A DNA stretch of 64,000 bases, from positions 6,738,501 to 6,802,500 of the forward strand of contig NZ_CP009438.1 of NCBI RefSeq assembly GCF_000761215.1. Direction: 5' to 3'. The notes under the pieces were generated by a model. That model did no database searches. It had not been told where the DNA came from and worked only from the letters and a program-made list of their open reading frames with translations. The translations under genes were made by a program, and so were the position numbers. Position 1 is the stretch's first letter; each line of letters begins with the position of its first letter. Positions 1-7,828 of the stretch are shown here, in pieces. The stretch is from Streptomyces glaucescens (GTDB lineage Bacteria > Actinomycetota > Actinomycetes > Streptomycetales > Streptomycetaceae).

Positions 1-1
1 A

Positions 2-604
2 CTGGCCCGCACCCTCAAGGGCTCCGACGCCGACCTGCGCCGCCTGCTGGCCACCGCACCCGAGGCCGCCACCCAGGTCAGCGGAGTCCTGCGGGACCTC
101 GACCCTAGCCTCGGCGTCGTCCTCGCCAACCTGCTCACCACCTCCGAGCTCGCCGTCACCCGGCAGCGCGGCCTGGAGGAACTGCTCGTGAAGTACCCGG
201 CGGCCGTCTCCGCCGGAGCCACCGCCGTCGACGGAGGGAAGCTGAACCTCGGCATGGCCGTCACCTTCTTCCAGCCCCTGCCCTGCACCGCCGGTTACGG
301 CGCGACCCGCTACCGCAACGGCCTCGACCTCGGCACCGCGCCCGCCCTCAACACCGGCGCGGCCTGCACCGCCTCCGCCGCGGACGGGTTCAACGTGCGC
401 GGCTCGGCGCACGCCCCCAAGGGCGGCCCGGTGCCCGACCCGGCGCGGCCCGGCTCCCTGCCCTCCGGCGACGGGAGCGGTGGCGGCACGGCGCCGCCGG
501 GCAGGGCCCCGCTGCCGGGCGCCCTGGCCCTGCCGGGGCAAACCGGTGCGGCCCCGAGGGACATGACGCACCTCCTCCTCCCCGCCCTCGGGAGCGCGCG
601 ATGA
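2..604 (+). CDS. MCE family protein, C-terminal part (5' end outside window)
   Basis: The frame is open from base 2, so the true start lies upstream; 200 residues are visible. The visible part shows the C-terminal half of a mammalian-cell-entry (Mce) protein: a helical region (VSGVLRDLDPSLGVVLANLL, then ELAVTRQRGLEELL) and then a C-terminal domain with a Cys pair around the conserved segment FQPLPCTAGY. A Pro/Gly-rich tail follows. Mce proteins form the periplasm-spanning substrate channel of YrbE-type ABC lipid importers. It overlaps the next gene by ATGA and is followed by four Mce-associated genes. Its place at the end of the mce series suggests the last member (MceF-like), which is an inference from order only. 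Confidence 0.85.
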   Translation: MARTLKGSDADLRRLLATAPEAATQVSGVLRDLDPSLGVVLANLLTTSELAVTRQRGLEELLVKYPAAVSAGATAVDGGKLNLGMAVTFFQPLPCTAGYGATRYRNGLDLGTAPALNTGAACTASAADGFNVRGSAHAPKGGPVPDPARPGSLPSGDGSGGGTAPPGRAPLPGALALPGQTGAAPRDMTHLLLPALGSAR

Positions 605-1113
605 GGGCGGCGCGCCTCCTGGCGGGGACGGTGCTCGCCCTGGCGGCCGGCTTCTGCGGGACCGGCGCGTGGACGTACGCGCAGGCCCGCACCGACGACG
701 CGCTCACCTACGGCCGGCAGCGCGACCAGGCGCTCGCCGAGGGCCGGGCGGGCATCGCCGTCCTCACCACGCTGGACGCCTCCACCCGGCAGCGGGCCGA
801 GGCGGGCATCCGGGCCTGGCGCGCCGCCGCCACCGGGCCGCTGCGCGACGCGCTCGGCCGCACCCGGCCGGAGGCGGGCGCCTCGGCACGCGGCACGGTC
901 ACCGAGGCCGCCGTCACCGCGCTCGACACCCGCACCGGCACGGCCAAGCTCATCGCCACCGTCAGCGTCGAGGTCACCCCGGCCGGGACCACCCGGCCGG
1001 CCACCGACCGCAAACGCCTGGAGGCCGTGCTGACCCGCACGGACGCGGGGGAGTGGAAGGTGCGGGCGCTGAACGCGGTACCGCTCGCGGGGCACGGGGA
1101 GGAGGACCGATGA
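601..1113 (+). CDS. Mce-associated membrane protein (170 aa)
   Basis: The start ATG overlaps the stop of the mce gene (ATGA), indicating translational coupling. One N-terminal membrane anchor (about residues 5-22, LLAGTVLALAAGFCG) is followed by an extracytoplasmic domain of about 145 residues. This is the pattern of Mce-associated (Mas) proteins: a helix with the Arg/Asp-rich ALTYGRQRDQALAEGRAGI segment, then a compact beta domain ending in GEWKVRALNAVPL. Mas proteins are thought to stabilise the Mce import complex. The function is by family and context only. A distant NTF2-like fold is possible but cannot be shown here. Confidence 0.8.
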   Translation: MRAARLLAGTVLALAAGFCGTGAWTYAQARTDDALTYGRQRDQALAEGRAGIAVLTTLDASTRQRAEAGIRAWRAAATGPLRDALGRTRPEAGASARGTVTEAAVTALDTRTGTAKLIATVSVEVTPAGTTRPATDRKRLEAVLTRTDAGEWKVRALNAVPLAGHGEEDR

Positions 1114-2045
1114 CCCGCACCCGTCCGCCGCGCGCCTCGACGCCGTCACGGGCCCTGCCCGGGACGGGCACGTCCGCCGCCGGCGAGACCGAGGACAACG
1201 CACCGGCGACGGCGCCGGCCCCGGCCCCGCCGGGATCCGAACCGCCCGAGGACGAACTCGCCGGCTCCGGGCCGCCCGCGGAGGAACCCGGCGTCTCCGG
1301 GCCGCCCGCGGACGAACTCGCCGGCTCCCGGCCGCGGCTGCCTGAGGACGGGCGTGCCGGCTCCGGACATGAGGTGGGCGGGGACGGATCTGCCGGCTCC
1401 GGAGATGAGGTGGGCGGGGACGAACCCGCCGGCTTCCGACGCGAGCCGTGCGATGAGGAGGCCGCCGGGTCCGGGCCGGAGTCCGGGCCGCCGCGGGGCG
1501 AGCCCGAGGGGCCGGTGGCGGGCTCGCGGTCCGGCCGGTCACCGGGCGGCCGGTGGCGGCGGGCCGTGGCGGCGGGAATCGTCGCGGTGCTCGTCGCCGG
1601 CGGATGCGGCTTCTTCCACGAAGCCCACCGGCTGAGGTCGGCGGAGGCCGCCCGCAACCGCGCGCTCACCGACACGGAGGCCACCGCGCGTGTCACCGGC
1701 GAGATCGGCAACGCCCTCGCCCGGGTCTTCTCCTACACACCGGACGGCACCGCGACGGCCGAGCGTTCCGCGCGCGCCGTGCTCGACGGCCGCGCCGCCC
1801 GCCAGTACCGGGACCTGTTCGCCCAGGTCCGCGACGACCTCGCCGACCAGCGGGTCACCCTGAGCACCGGGGCCGTGCGCACCGGGGTGATCGAACTCGA
1901 CGGGGAGCGTGCGCGGCTGCTGGTGTTCCTCGACCAGACCTCCCGCCGTGGCGACGGCGCGGCCACCACCGCCGCCGCCCAGCTCACCGTCACGGCACGG
2001 CTGGTGGACGACCGGTGGCGGATCGTCGACCTCAAGGCCCGCTGA
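1110..2045 (+). CDS. Mce-associated membrane protein with long acidic Gly/Pro N-terminal repeat region (311 aa)
   Basis: The start ATG at 1110 overlaps the previous stop (ATGA). About 145 N-terminal residues are low-complexity cytoplasmic sequence with imperfect units such as DELAGSGPPAEEPGVSGPP and DGSAGSGDEVGGDEPAG, ending in a basic stretch (GGRWRRAV). One transmembrane helix follows (AAGIVAVLVAGGCGFF), then a Mas-type extracytoplasmic domain (RVFSYTPDGTATAERSARAVL ending at RWRIVDLKAR). The RVFSY-type motif is shared with the gene at 2665. It is longer than usual for the family because of the repeat-rich N terminus, and how that part contributes is unknown. Confidence 0.75.
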   Translation: MTRTRPPRASTPSRALPGTGTSAAGETEDNAPATAPAPAPPGSEPPEDELAGSGPPAEEPGVSGPPADELAGSRPRLPEDGRAGSGHEVGGDGSAGSGDEVGGDEPAGFRREPCDEEAAGSGPESGPPRGEPEGPVAGSRSGRSPGGRWRRAVAAGIVAVLVAGGCGFFHEAHRLRSAEAARNRALTDTEATARVTGEIGNALARVFSYTPDGTATAERSARAVLDGRAARQYRDLFAQVRDDLADQRVTLSTGAVRTGVIELDGERARLLVFLDQTSRRGDGAATTAAAQLTVTARLVDDRWRIVDLKAR

Positions 2046-2071
2046 CCGTGCCCGACAGACGGGAGAACCCC

Positions 2072-2620
2072 ATGCGACGCGTCCCGAGCTTGCCGGCCGG
2101 AGTCCGCCCCCGGCCGCTGACGGCCCTGGCCCTCGCCCTCACCCTCGTCGCGGGCGGCTTCGCGGCGTGGGCCGGCCAGGACTGGTACGCGGCGGCCCAC
2201 GACGACCGGTCAGCGTACGCCGCGCAGCGGGACGCGGCGCTCGCCGCCGGGGAGCAGGCCGTACAGAACCTCAACACGCTCGACCACCGCGACGTGGACG
2301 ACGGCCTCGACCTGTGGGAGGCCTCCACCACCGGCGAGCTGCACGAGCAGCTGGTGGCGGGGCGCAGGGAGTTCACCGAGCAGGTGAGGGAGGCGAAGAC
2401 GGTCACCACGGCCAGAGTGCTGTCGGGCGCCGTCACCGAACTCGACGACCGTGCCGGGCGGGCCCGGGTGCTGGTCGCCCTGCGCGTCACCGTCAAGGCG
2501 TCCGACGGGGCGAGGACCGAGAAGGACAGCCGCATGCTCGGTGAACTCACCCGCACCGAGGGCCGGTGGCGGCTCAGTGCCCTGGGCCAGGCCCCCGTGG
2601 GCGGCGCACCGGCCGGCTGA
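2072..2620 (+). CDS. Mce-associated membrane protein (182 aa)
   Basis: The ATG at 2072 follows a GGGAGAA ribosome-binding site, 26 bases after the previous stop. One N-terminal membrane helix (ALALALTLVAGGFAAWAG, residues about 15-33) is followed by an extracytoplasmic domain that is clearly paralogous to the 601-1113 product. Shared features are an anchor-proximal DRSAYAAQRDAALAAGEQAV segment, a NLNTLDHRDVDDGLDLW motif and an ending in GRWRLSALGQAPV. It probably acts with the Mce channel at the cell surface. The third of four consecutive Mas genes. Confidence 0.8.
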   Translation: MRRVPSLPAGVRPRPLTALALALTLVAGGFAAWAGQDWYAAAHDDRSAYAAQRDAALAAGEQAVQNLNTLDHRDVDDGLDLWEASTTGELHEQLVAGRREFTEQVREAKTVTTARVLSGAVTELDDRAGRARVLVALRVTVKASDGARTEKDSRMLGELTRTEGRWRLSALGQAPVGGAPAG

Positions 2621-2664
2621 CCGCTCCCGTCCGCGCACGCCGCCCGCACCGAGAGGACCGCACG

Positions 2665-3444
2665 ATGTCGACGACCCGCCACCACATCAACCGCGAGCGG
2701 CGCCGCCAGGCCCGCGGCACCCGGCTCCCTGCCCCCCAGGAGCGGCCGGGGAAGCCGGGCCAGCCCGAGCCGGCGGCACACCGCACCCGCACCCCCGACA
2801 CGGCCGCCGTACGGCCCCCGTCCGCGCGAACGGCCGCCGTGGCCACGGAGGCGGAAACGGCAGGGGACGGGACGGCGAGCGGCACCCTGGCCGCGGGGCG
2901 GTCCACCGCCGTCCGCCCGCGCCGCCGCACGGCCCTCGCCGTCCTCGGCGCCCTCACCCTCCTCCTCGGCGGCTTCGCCGGCTGGGCGCACGCCAGGGCC
3001 GAGGCACTGCGGGACGACCCCGCGCTGCGCAACACCGCCCTGACCGACCTGGCCCGCACCAGCGAGATCAAAGGACAGACGGCCAGAGCCGTCGACCGGC
3101 TGTTCTCCTACGACCACACCGACCCGGGCGCACTCGACAAGGCCGCCGGCGGCCTGCTCACCGGGAAGGCCGTCGCCCAGCACCGCGCCCTGCTCGCCGA
3201 CGTCCGCGCGCGGGCCGACGCACAGAAGGCGGTGATCACCACGACGGTCACCGACAGCGCGGTCGAGCGCATCGACGGCGACCGGGCACGGGTGCTGGTC
3301 TACGCCGACCAGAGCAGCGTCAGCACGGCCGGCACCCGCGGGAAGCGGGACGAGGGCGTGTACGCGGGGGCGATGCTCGCCGTGGACGTCGTACACCGCG
3401 ACGGACGGTGGCTCGTCTCCGGCATCGACACCTTCGGCCGCTGA
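2665..3444 (+). CDS. Mce-associated membrane protein with long basic N terminus (259 aa)
   Basis: The ATG at 2665 follows GAGAGGA. About 85 residues of cytoplasmic, basic/proline-rich sequence precede a single transmembrane helix (TALAVLGALTLLLGGFAGWA). The extracytoplasmic domain shares the RLFSYDHTDPGALDKAA segment and the C-terminal RWLVSGIDTFGR pattern with the product of 1110-2045. The four Mas genes therefore form two pairs, short (601, 2072) and long (1110, 2665), which suggests duplication of a two-gene unit. Last gene of the mce operon; a tandem-repeat spacer follows. Confidence 0.78.
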   Translation: MSTTRHHINRERRRQARGTRLPAPQERPGKPGQPEPAAHRTRTPDTAAVRPPSARTAAVATEAETAGDGTASGTLAAGRSTAVRPRRRTALAVLGALTLLLGGFAGWAHARAEALRDDPALRNTALTDLARTSEIKGQTARAVDRLFSYDHTDPGALDKAAGGLLTGKAVAQHRALLADVRARADAQKAVITTTVTDSAVERIDGDRARVLVYADQSSVSTAGTRGKRDEGVYAGAMLAVDVVHRDGRWLVSGIDTFGR

Positions 3445-3552
3445 GGACCGCACGACCGCACGCACCGCACGACCGCACGCACCGCAGGACCGCACGGACC
3501 GCACGACCGCACGGACCGCACGGCCCGCAGGACCGCACGACCGCACGACCAA
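3445..3552. repeat. Short tandem repeats based on ACCGCACG
   Basis: Directly after the last Mas gene there are about a dozen copies of the hexamer ACCGCA, arranged as ACCGCACG/ACCGCAGG/ACCGCACGG variants. No coding potential is evident and no strong hairpin is visible. Probably a slippage-prone simple repeat in the spacer before the transglycosylase gene. Confidence 0.75.
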
Positions 3553-3643
3553 GCCACCGGACGGTCACGCGAGCACGCCGTCGGGCCAGGACCGACCGCG
3601 CGACGCGAAGCCCACGACCCCCACCCACGGAGTGACAGCAGCC

Positions 3644-4948
3644 ATGTCCTTACGCCGCGCACGACGCCCGCACCCCGGCCGGACCCGCAGGGGTCTGCGG
3701 ACCACCGCCCTCGCCGTGACCGCCGTGGCGGCCCTCACCGCCTCGCGGGCCCCCGGCCTCACCGGGGAGGCGGACGACGCCCACGCCGCACCCGCCGCGG
3801 CCGGCGAGGAACGCCTCCGGGCCACGGACGCCCCGGACCTTCGCCGCGCCCCGTACCTGCGGGCCGCTCCACCGGGCGACGGCTCGTACCACACCGAACT
3901 GCCTCCCCTGATCAGCCAGGCGGGTACGGCCTCCCCGCCCGTCGTGCGCGGTCTGCGCTCCCAGTCCGGCATCCCCGCCACCGTGCTGCGCGCCTACCGT
4001 CTCGCCGAGGCCTCGGTCGGCAGGACCGATCCGGGCTGCCGGCTGCCCTGGCAACTGCTCGCGGCGATCGGCAAGGTCGAATCCGGCCACGCGGGCGGCG
4101 GCGCGGTCGCCGCGGACGGCACGACCGTGCGCCGTATCACCGGCCCCGCCCTCGACGGCCGGGGTTTCGCCCTCATCCTGGACACGGAAGGCGGGGCCCA
4201 CGACGGTGACCGCACCTATGACCGGGCGGTGGGTCCGATGCAGTTCCTGCCGTCGACCTGGGCCCGCTGGGGCGCGGACGGCAACAGTGACGGCCGGGCC
4301 GACCCGAACAACGTCTTCGACGCGGCCCTGGCGGCCGGACACTACCTGTGCGCGGGCGGCCGGGACCTGGGCCGGGGCGCCGGCCTGGACGCGGCGATCC
4401 TCAGCTACAACCACTCGCGGCCCTACCTGGAACTGGTCAGGTACTGGCTGGAGTTCTACGGCCGGGGAGTCCACCCCGTACCGGACGGCACCGGGGTGGT
4501 TCCGCGGAGCCCCGGCGCGGGTGGCGACACCCCGGCCGCCGAGCCCGCCGACGGTGCCGACGACGCGGACGCGGGTGGCGCGGGTGGCGGCGACGGCGGC
4601 GTCATCGTCGGCCCGGACCCGTCCCCGCCGGGCCGCCCCGGACCGTCCCCCTCCGCCCCCTCGCCGAGGCCCGCCCCCGCGCCGTCGTCCGCTTCCCCGT
4701 CCCCCTCCGCCCCGACGACGCCCCCGGCGGGTCCGGCGCCCTCCGCGTCACCCGGCGAGCAGCCCACGAGCGGTCCGTCACCGACCCTCTCCCCGTCGCC
4801 TTCCCCGTCCCCCTCACCGGAGCCGACGGCAGAGCCGGCCCCGTCGCCCACCGAGGCGGCCGGCTGCGCCACGGAGTCCGCCACCCCGTCGGACGGGCCC
4901 GGCGCCTCCCCGGGCCCGTCGCCGTGCCCGGCCCGCGGGGCCGGGTGA
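3644..4948 (+). CDS. Secreted lytic transglycosylase (SLT/MltB-like) with Pro/Ser-rich tail
   Basis: Cleaves the MurNAc-GlcNAc bond of peptidoglycan in the cell wall. The ATG at 3644 is preferred because GGAG lies 11 bases upstream; a GTG at 3632 is in frame but overlaps that site. Residues 1-50 are a long Arg-rich signal peptide ending near DAHAAPAAA. The catalytic domain spans about residues 95-280: LPWQLLAAIGKVESGH holds the expected catalytic Glu146, and AVGPMQFLPSTWARWG and AAILSYNHS are the usual goose-lysozyme-fold motifs. About 140 residues of Pro/Ser/Ala tail, probably a wall-spanning stalk, follow. 434 residues in total. It stands alone between the mce operon and a TerC gene. Confidence 0.88.
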   Translation: MSLRRARRPHPGRTRRGLRTTALAVTAVAALTASRAPGLTGEADDAHAAPAAAGEERLRATDAPDLRRAPYLRAAPPGDGSYHTELPPLISQAGTASPPVVRGLRSQSGIPATVLRAYRLAEASVGRTDPGCRLPWQLLAAIGKVESGHAGGGAVAADGTTVRRITGPALDGRGFALILDTEGGAHDGDRTYDRAVGPMQFLPSTWARWGADGNSDGRADPNNVFDAALAAGHYLCAGGRDLGRGAGLDAAILSYNHSRPYLELVRYWLEFYGRGVHPVPDGTGVVPRSPGAGGDTPAAEPADGADDADAGGAGGGDGGVIVGPDPSPPGRPGPSPSAPSPRPAPAPSSASPSPSAPTTPPAGPAPSASPGEQPTSGPSPTLSPSPSPSPSPEPTAEPAPSPTEAAGCATESATPSDGPGASPGPSPCPARGAG

Positions 4949-4991
4949 GACCGGGGCCGGAAGGCCGAGAGGACCGCTCGCGGGCTCATCC

Positions 4992-5017
4992 CGCCGTGGC
5001 CCGGCCGGGCCACGGCG
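4992..5017. terminator. Perfect 26-bp palindrome after the transglycosylase gene
   Basis: The 13-base arms are exactly self-complementary around the centre GGCC, with no unpaired loop beyond the turn and no T-run. It lies 43 bases past the stop at 4948 and before the TerC gene, so it probably terminates the upstream transcript. Factor-free terminators without U-tracts are common in Streptomyces. Confidence 0.6.
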
Positions 5018-5093
5018 ACGGGAGGACAAGCGCGGTGGGATGGCCCAGACTCGAAGAAGGGCGGCTCGGTCGAGCGCGTGAGGGGTCGGGCCT

Positions 5094-6143
5094 GTGCATG
5101 ATGTGCCGCTGTGGCTGTGGCTGGCGTTCGTCGTCACCGTGCTGGTGTCGTTGGCGGTGGACCTGCTGGCGCACCGGCAGGCACACGTCATCGGCTTCCG
5201 CGAGGCGGCGGCCTGGAGCGCGGTGTGGGTGGGGCTGGCCGTGCTTTTCGGCACGGCGGTCTTCCTGGTGGTCGGGACGTCCGCGGGGGTGGAGTACACC
5301 ACCGCGTGGCTGCTGGAGAAGAGCCTGTCGGTCGACAACCTGTTCGTCTTCGCGCTGATCTTCGGCTATTTCAAGGTGCCCAGGGCGTACCAGCACCGCG
5401 TGCTGTTCCTCGGCGTCCTGGGCGCCCTGGTGTTCCGCGGCGTCTTCCTCGCCGCCGGCGTGGCGGTCGTCAGCCGCTTCACGGCCGTGCTGTACGTCTT
5501 CGCGGCCATCCTCTTCTACAGCACCTACAAGATCCTCAAGGAGGAGGACGACAGCTTCGACCCGGGCAGGAGCCTCGCCGTCAAACTGCTGCGCAAGGTC
5601 GTCCCGGTGCGGGACGAGTACGCGGGCGCCCACTTCTTCGTGAAGGAGGCGGGCAGGCGTGTCGCCACGCCGCTGCTCGCCGTCGTCGCCGCGATCGAGG
5701 CGGCCGACCTGGTCTTCGCCGTGGACAGCGTGCCCGCCGTGCTGGCGGTGAGCAGCGATGCCTTCATCGTCTACACCAGCAACGCGTTCGCCATCCTCGG
5801 CCTGCGGGCCCTGTACTTCATGCTCGCCGGCCTGCTCGACCGCTTCCACTACCTCAGCAAGGGCCTGGCGCTCATCCTCTCCTTCATCGCCGTCAAGCTC
5901 ATCCTCCAGGCGTCCCACAAGACGATCAGTCCCGCCGTGCCCGAAGTGCCCTCACCCGTCAGCCTCGCGGTCATCGTCACGGTGCTGGCGGTGTCCGTCG
6001 TCCTCAGTGTGCTGCGCCCCCCGCCCGGCGGCGACGACGGCCCGTCCGTCACGGGGGCCGGCGGTGCCGCCGCGTCACCGGCAGCCGGCGCCCCTCCGCG
6101 TGGCGACGGGCAGGATCCGCCCGTCGGAGAAGACAGGCACTGA
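5094..6143 (+). CDS. TerC family integral membrane protein
   Basis: 349 residues with about nine predicted membrane segments. The family hallmarks are present: ELEKSLSVDN-type motif as LLEKSLSVDNLFVF (Asp81) and AIEAADLVFAVDSVPA (Asp205, Asp211), acidic intramembrane residues conserved in TerC/Alx proteins. Members are linked to tellurite resistance and to export of Mn2+ during loading of secreted proteins. The GTG at 5094 is used, with AGGGG about 9 bases upstream. The C-terminal 40 residues are a Gly/Pro-rich tail. No yybP-ykoY manganese riboswitch could be recognised upstream. Substrate unproven. Confidence 0.9.
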   Translation: MHDVPLWLWLAFVVTVLVSLAVDLLAHRQAHVIGFREAAAWSAVWVGLAVLFGTAVFLVVGTSAGVEYTTAWLLEKSLSVDNLFVFALIFGYFKVPRAYQHRVLFLGVLGALVFRGVFLAAGVAVVSRFTAVLYVFAAILFYSTYKILKEEDDSFDPGRSLAVKLLRKVVPVRDEYAGAHFFVKEAGRRVATPLLAVVAAIEAADLVFAVDSVPAVLAVSSDAFIVYTSNAFAILGLRALYFMLAGLLDRFHYLSKGLALILSFIAVKLILQASHKTISPAVPEVPSPVSLAVIVTVLAVSVVLSVLRPPPGGDDGPSVTGAGGAAASPAAGAPPRGDGQDPPVGEDRH

Positions 6144-6185
6144 TTCCGTATGAGTCCTCCCAAAGCCTGGCAAAGGGGGCGTAAA

Positions 6186-6431
6186 ATGCCTGTTATGAAC
6201 ACTGAACGGGAATCCAGGACCTCCCGGCCCACCGGCCATGTCTGCCGTTCGTGCAAGCAGCCGGTGGACGCGGTGGTGGAGCGGCACAAGAGCATGGGCG
6301 TCTACGTCCCGGTCTGGACCGCGGGGCCCTGTCACAACGGGGAGTGTCCGGACTGCGTGCCCGAGGAGGTGCACGTCAGCTCCGTGCGCCGCGCCGTCTG
6401 GAGGAACCTGCCCGGCCGGAACGGCGGCTGA
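6186..6431 (+). CDS. Small cysteine-rich hypothetical protein (81 aa)
   Basis: The ATG at 6186 is preceded by AAAGGGGG with 6-base spacing, a strong signal; a further ATG at 6195 would be too distant. Cysteines fall as CRSC (20, 23), C49, C54 and C57 (CHNGECPDC), an arrangement that could bind one zinc ion or an Fe-S cluster. The remainder is hydrophilic with no signal peptide, so it is probably cytoplasmic. I do not recognise a named family. It lies 42 bases after the TerC gene on the same strand and may be co-transcribed, which could link it to metal homeostasis (inference). Confidence 0.7.
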   Translation: MPVMNTERESRTSRPTGHVCRSCKQPVDAVVERHKSMGVYVPVWTAGPCHNGECPDCVPEEVHVSSVRRAVWRNLPGRNGG

Positions 6432-6490
6432 CCGGCGGCCCGTCCGCCTCCCGTGACACCGGCGAGCGGATCGCCGGCTGTTCCCGCGGT

Positions 6491-7426
6491 TCACCTTCCC
6501 CGCGGGCCGGGCGGGTGCTCGCCGGGCCGTCCGTGCGCGCGGGCGTTGCGCACGAACAGCGCGTGCAGATCGCTGACGGCCCGGGCGACCGGTCCGGAGG
6601 GGCGGCTCTGGAGCACCAGCAGCACATCGGTGGAGTCACCCGCCAGCGGCCGCACGGTGATCGCCCCCCGGCGCTCCAGCGGGTCGCCGACGACACTGAA
6701 GTCGGGCAGCACGGTCGCCCCCAGGCCCTCGGCGACCATCAGCTTGCCCATCTCCGCGCCGTCGGTGGAGTACGAGAAGGACGGCGTACGGCCGTCCAGC
6801 AGCCGGTGCACGAACCGGTGCATCACATAGCCGGACCGCATCACGATCAGCGGCTCGGCCAGGAGGCTGTCCACGTCCACCGCCGCCCGGGCGGCGAGCG
6901 GACTGTCCGGGCGCACGCACACCACCGGACGGCCGCGCAGCAGTTCCGTGGTCTCGAAGCCCGGGGGCATGTCGTCGCCCCCGAGGTAGTTCACCAGCCC
7001 CAGGTCGAACGCCCCTTCCAGCAGGCCGCGATGAATCTCCGACTGCTGCGCGCCGACCAACTCGACCTGGGTGCGCGGATGGGCGGCCCGAAACTCCCGC
7101 ACGGTCGGGATCACCAGCGGCACCGTGGCCGTGTTGACCGTGCCGAGCCGCACCATACGGCTGGTGCGGTGCTGGTCGCCGGCCGCGCCGCGCAACCGGT
7201 CGACCGCGTCCAGCACACCCATGATGTACGGCAGCAGCTCCCGGCCCTCGTCGCTCACCTTCGCGCCGGACCGCTTGCGCTCCAGCAGGTCCACGCCCAG
7301 CTCACGTTCCAGATTGCGCACCGTCTCGCTCAGCGCCGGCTGGGACAGGTGCAGTTCCTCGGCGGCCCGCCGCAGCGAACCCGAGCGGGTGACGGCCGCG
7401 ATGTATTCGAGCTGTTCGATACGCAC
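6491..7426 (-). CDS. LysR-family transcriptional regulator
   Basis: Classic LysR layout: winged helix-turn-helix at residues 1-60 (RIEQLEYIAAVTRSGSLRRA, LHLSQPALSETVRNLERELG) and a periplasmic-binding-like effector domain. I chose the GTG at 7426, which gives the usual MRIEQLEYIAAV start; a GTG at 7477 in the same frame would add 17 residues but has a ribosome-binding site only two bases away. It is divergent from the sulfone/sulfonate operon and probably controls it. LysR proteins such as CysB, Cbl and SsuR play that role in other bacteria, binding sulfate, APS or O-acetylserine-type signals. The effector here is unknown. Confidence 0.9.
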   Translation of the reverse strand: MRIEQLEYIAAVTRSGSLRRAAEELHLSQPALSETVRNLERELGVDLLERKRSGAKVSDEGRELLPYIMGVLDAVDRLRGAAGDQHRTSRMVRLGTVNTATVPLVIPTVREFRAAHPRTQVELVGAQQSEIHRGLLEGAFDLGLVNYLGGDDMPPGFETTELLRGRPVVCVRPDSPLAARAAVDVDSLLAEPLIVMRSGYVMHRFVHRLLDGRTPSFSYSTDGAEMGKLMVAEGLGATVLPDFSVVGDPLERRGAITVRPLAGDSTDVLLVLQSRPSGPVARAVSDLHALFVRNARAHGRPGEHPPGPRGR

Positions 7427-7526
7427 GACAGGGAGACTGCCGTCGCCGCCGGCCGGGTTCAAGGGAATCCCTGTCACAACCTCGTGAATACCTGCTGTCA
7501 GTACGCGGAATCAGCGCCGGGCATTC

Positions 7527-7556
7527 TTGACCGGCCGGACTTCCCGCTGCTTTGAT
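7527..7556 (+). promoter_or_regulatory. Vegetative-type promoter for the sulfur operon, leaderless leader peptide
   Basis: TTGACC (7527-7532), an 18-base spacer and TTTGAT (7551-7556). The expected transcription start is 7563-7564, exactly at the ATG of the leader peptide. That ATG has no ribosome-binding site, so the transcript would begin leaderless. Confidence 0.6.
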
Positions 7557-7563
7557 CGATGAC

Positions 7564-7644
7564 ATGAAGCGACAGGACCTCACGCGGCGACGCCACGTCG
7601 ACCTCGCCCGTGTCTGCAGCTCCTGCTGTCGCCGTCGGATCTGA
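7564..7644 (+). CDS. Cysteine-rich leader peptide (26 aa), cysteine-responsive attenuator
   Basis: A 26-codon ORF: start MKRQDLTRRRHVDLARVC, then SSCCRRRI and TGA. The RRRHVDL core followed by clustered Cys codons matches the actinobacterial leader peptides annotated in front of sulfur-assimilation genes, and the principle matches the cysteine-responsive upstream ORFs studied in mycobacteria. There is no ribosome-binding site and the promoter places the transcript start at the ATG. Bases 7618-7625, inside the Cys codons, can pair with the sfnG ribosome-binding site. A ribosome stalled on TGC/TGT codons when cysteine is scarce would break that pairing and allow sfnG translation. The mechanism is inferred. 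Confidence 0.75.
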   Translation: MKRQDLTRRRHVDLARVCSSCCRRRI

Positions 7645-7828
7645 GCGCACCCGAGGGAAACCCTCGCACCGGCGCCGGACACCCTTCGTGAACAACACCG
7701 CCGGCCGTTTGCCGTAGCGTCTCCGGCTTTTCCGGGAACGCCGTCCCCGCACGCCGGAATCCCGATCACCGAGCACGTTTTCCCTGTCACGCACGCGCCT
7801 TTTCCCGTGCGTACTCATGCCAGGAGTT
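7618..7828 (+). promoter_or_regulatory. Leader RNA: Cys-codon stretch complementary to sfnG ribosome-binding site
   Basis: AGCTCCTG (7618-7625, in the leader-peptide Cys codons) is complementary to CAGGAGTT (7821-7828), eight pairs with one G-U, which covers the AGGAG of sfnG (ATG at 7833). A separate small hairpin, CGAGGG-AAA-CCCTCG (7652-7666), starts 8 bases after the leader stop. No T-run is seen, so translational rather than transcriptional control is the simpler reading. Confidence 0.5.

Noticed and set aside
310..1542. Long open frame on the minus strand opposite the mce-associated genes (Arg/Pro/Ala-rich)
   Set aside because: Produced by high G+C third positions in the opposite strand; composition is almost only R, P, A, G and no known domain appears, while plus-strand genes there have clear features.
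4949..5093. yybP-ykoY manganese riboswitch before the TerC gene
   Set aside because: Conserved loops of that class could not be found; only a 26-bp palindrome is present, more consistent with a terminator.
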